Source of the DNA: an uncultured Faecalibacterium sp.
GTDB taxonomy: Bacteria > Bacillota > Clostridia > Oscillospirales > Ruminococcaceae
DNA length: 12,671 nt
Assembly: GCA_934561115.1 (NCBI GenBank)
Contig: CAKTFS010000036.1
Coordinates: 1 to 12,671 of the forward strand
Direction: 5' to 3'
Position numbers and translations under genes: made by a program. A model generated the notes under the pieces. That model was not told the origin of the DNA and did no database searches. It saw only the letters and a program-made list of their open reading frames with translations. Numbering within the stretch: position 1 is the stretch's first letter; each line of letters starts with the position of its first letter. Shown here piece by piece: positions 12,605 through 12,671 of this stretch.

Positions 12605-12671
12605 GCGGATATGGCGGAATTGGCAGACGCGTTAGATTCAGGTTCTAATCGGGGCAACTCGGTGGAGGTTC
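12605..12671 (+). tRNA. tRNA-Leu (anticodon CAG), 3' end cut by window edge
   Basis: The first 67 bases of a type II tRNA. The acceptor strand GCGGATA is followed by TG, a leucine-type D arm (GCGGAATTGGCAGACGC), anticodon stem TTAGA/TCTAA around loop TTCAGGT with anticodon CAG at 12639-12641, a long variable arm, and the start of the T arm (GGAGGTTC). It reads CUG, a heavily used leucine codon in the surrounding GC-rich genes. The missing 3' part lies beyond the window. Confidence 0.95.

Noticed and set aside
12605..12671. Integration site at the tRNA-Leu gene
   Set aside because: The 3' half of the tRNA lies outside the window and no integrase or second attachment copy is present.
1..12671. 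CRISPR arrays, insertion sequences or prophage genes
   Set aside because: No regularly spaced repeats, transposase, terminal inverted repeats or phage structural genes were found on either strand.

Overview
The window looks like a chromosomal segment of a GC-rich gut Clostridia, most plausibly Faecalibacterium or a close Oscillospiraceae relative. This rests on sigma-A type promoters (TTGACA/TATAAT, 16-18 base spacers), strong AGGAGG ribosome sites, coding regions rich in G and C separated by AT-rich promoters, a low-GC Gram-positive type lipoprotein, and the particular gene families. No database search was possible, so the genus is an inference.

Layout from left to right. (1) 1-455, minus: the 5' part of a zinc dCMP deaminase that runs off the left edge. 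(2) 456-1100: no long gene, but a compact candidate type I toxin-antitoxin locus. A 41-residue membrane peptide lies on the minus strand with its own promoter and a structured leader. A convergent short RNA on the plus strand has its own promoter and terminator and overlaps the 3' end of the peptide gene. (3) 1170-3254: a non-canonical EF-G-like translational GTPase with altered GTPase motifs, behind a promoter that overlaps an inverted repeat, closed by a strong terminator. (4) 3411-8031: a self-contained two-gene unit. A cre-like operator and promoter lead into a Tat-like lipoprotein solute-binding protein, then a membrane dCache-PAS-GGDEF-EAL protein, then a terminator. There is no permease. 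This is the most interesting part: it reads as a ligand-to-cyclic-di-GMP sensory pair. (5) 8051-11186: a CobW-type P-loop protein with degenerate metal and guanine motifs, then two overlapping Gfo/Idh/MocA-family oxidoreductase genes, the second lacking the usual catalytic lysine. A bidirectional terminator closes this cluster. (6) 11240-12262, minus: a PLP-dependent low-specificity threonine aldolase with a clear promoter. (7) 12533-12671, plus: a promoter and the first 67 bases of tRNA-Leu(CAG), cut by the right edge.

How the parts work together. The lipoprotein and the GGDEF-EAL protein are probably made from one transcript, under possible carbon catabolite control, so that binding of a solute (probably a carbohydrate) outside the cell could set intracellular cyclic-di-GMP. 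The CobW/oxidoreductase cluster probably forms a second unit whose substrate cannot be read from sequence. The remaining genes are housekeeping (nucleotide metabolism, translation, amino-acid metabolism, tRNA).
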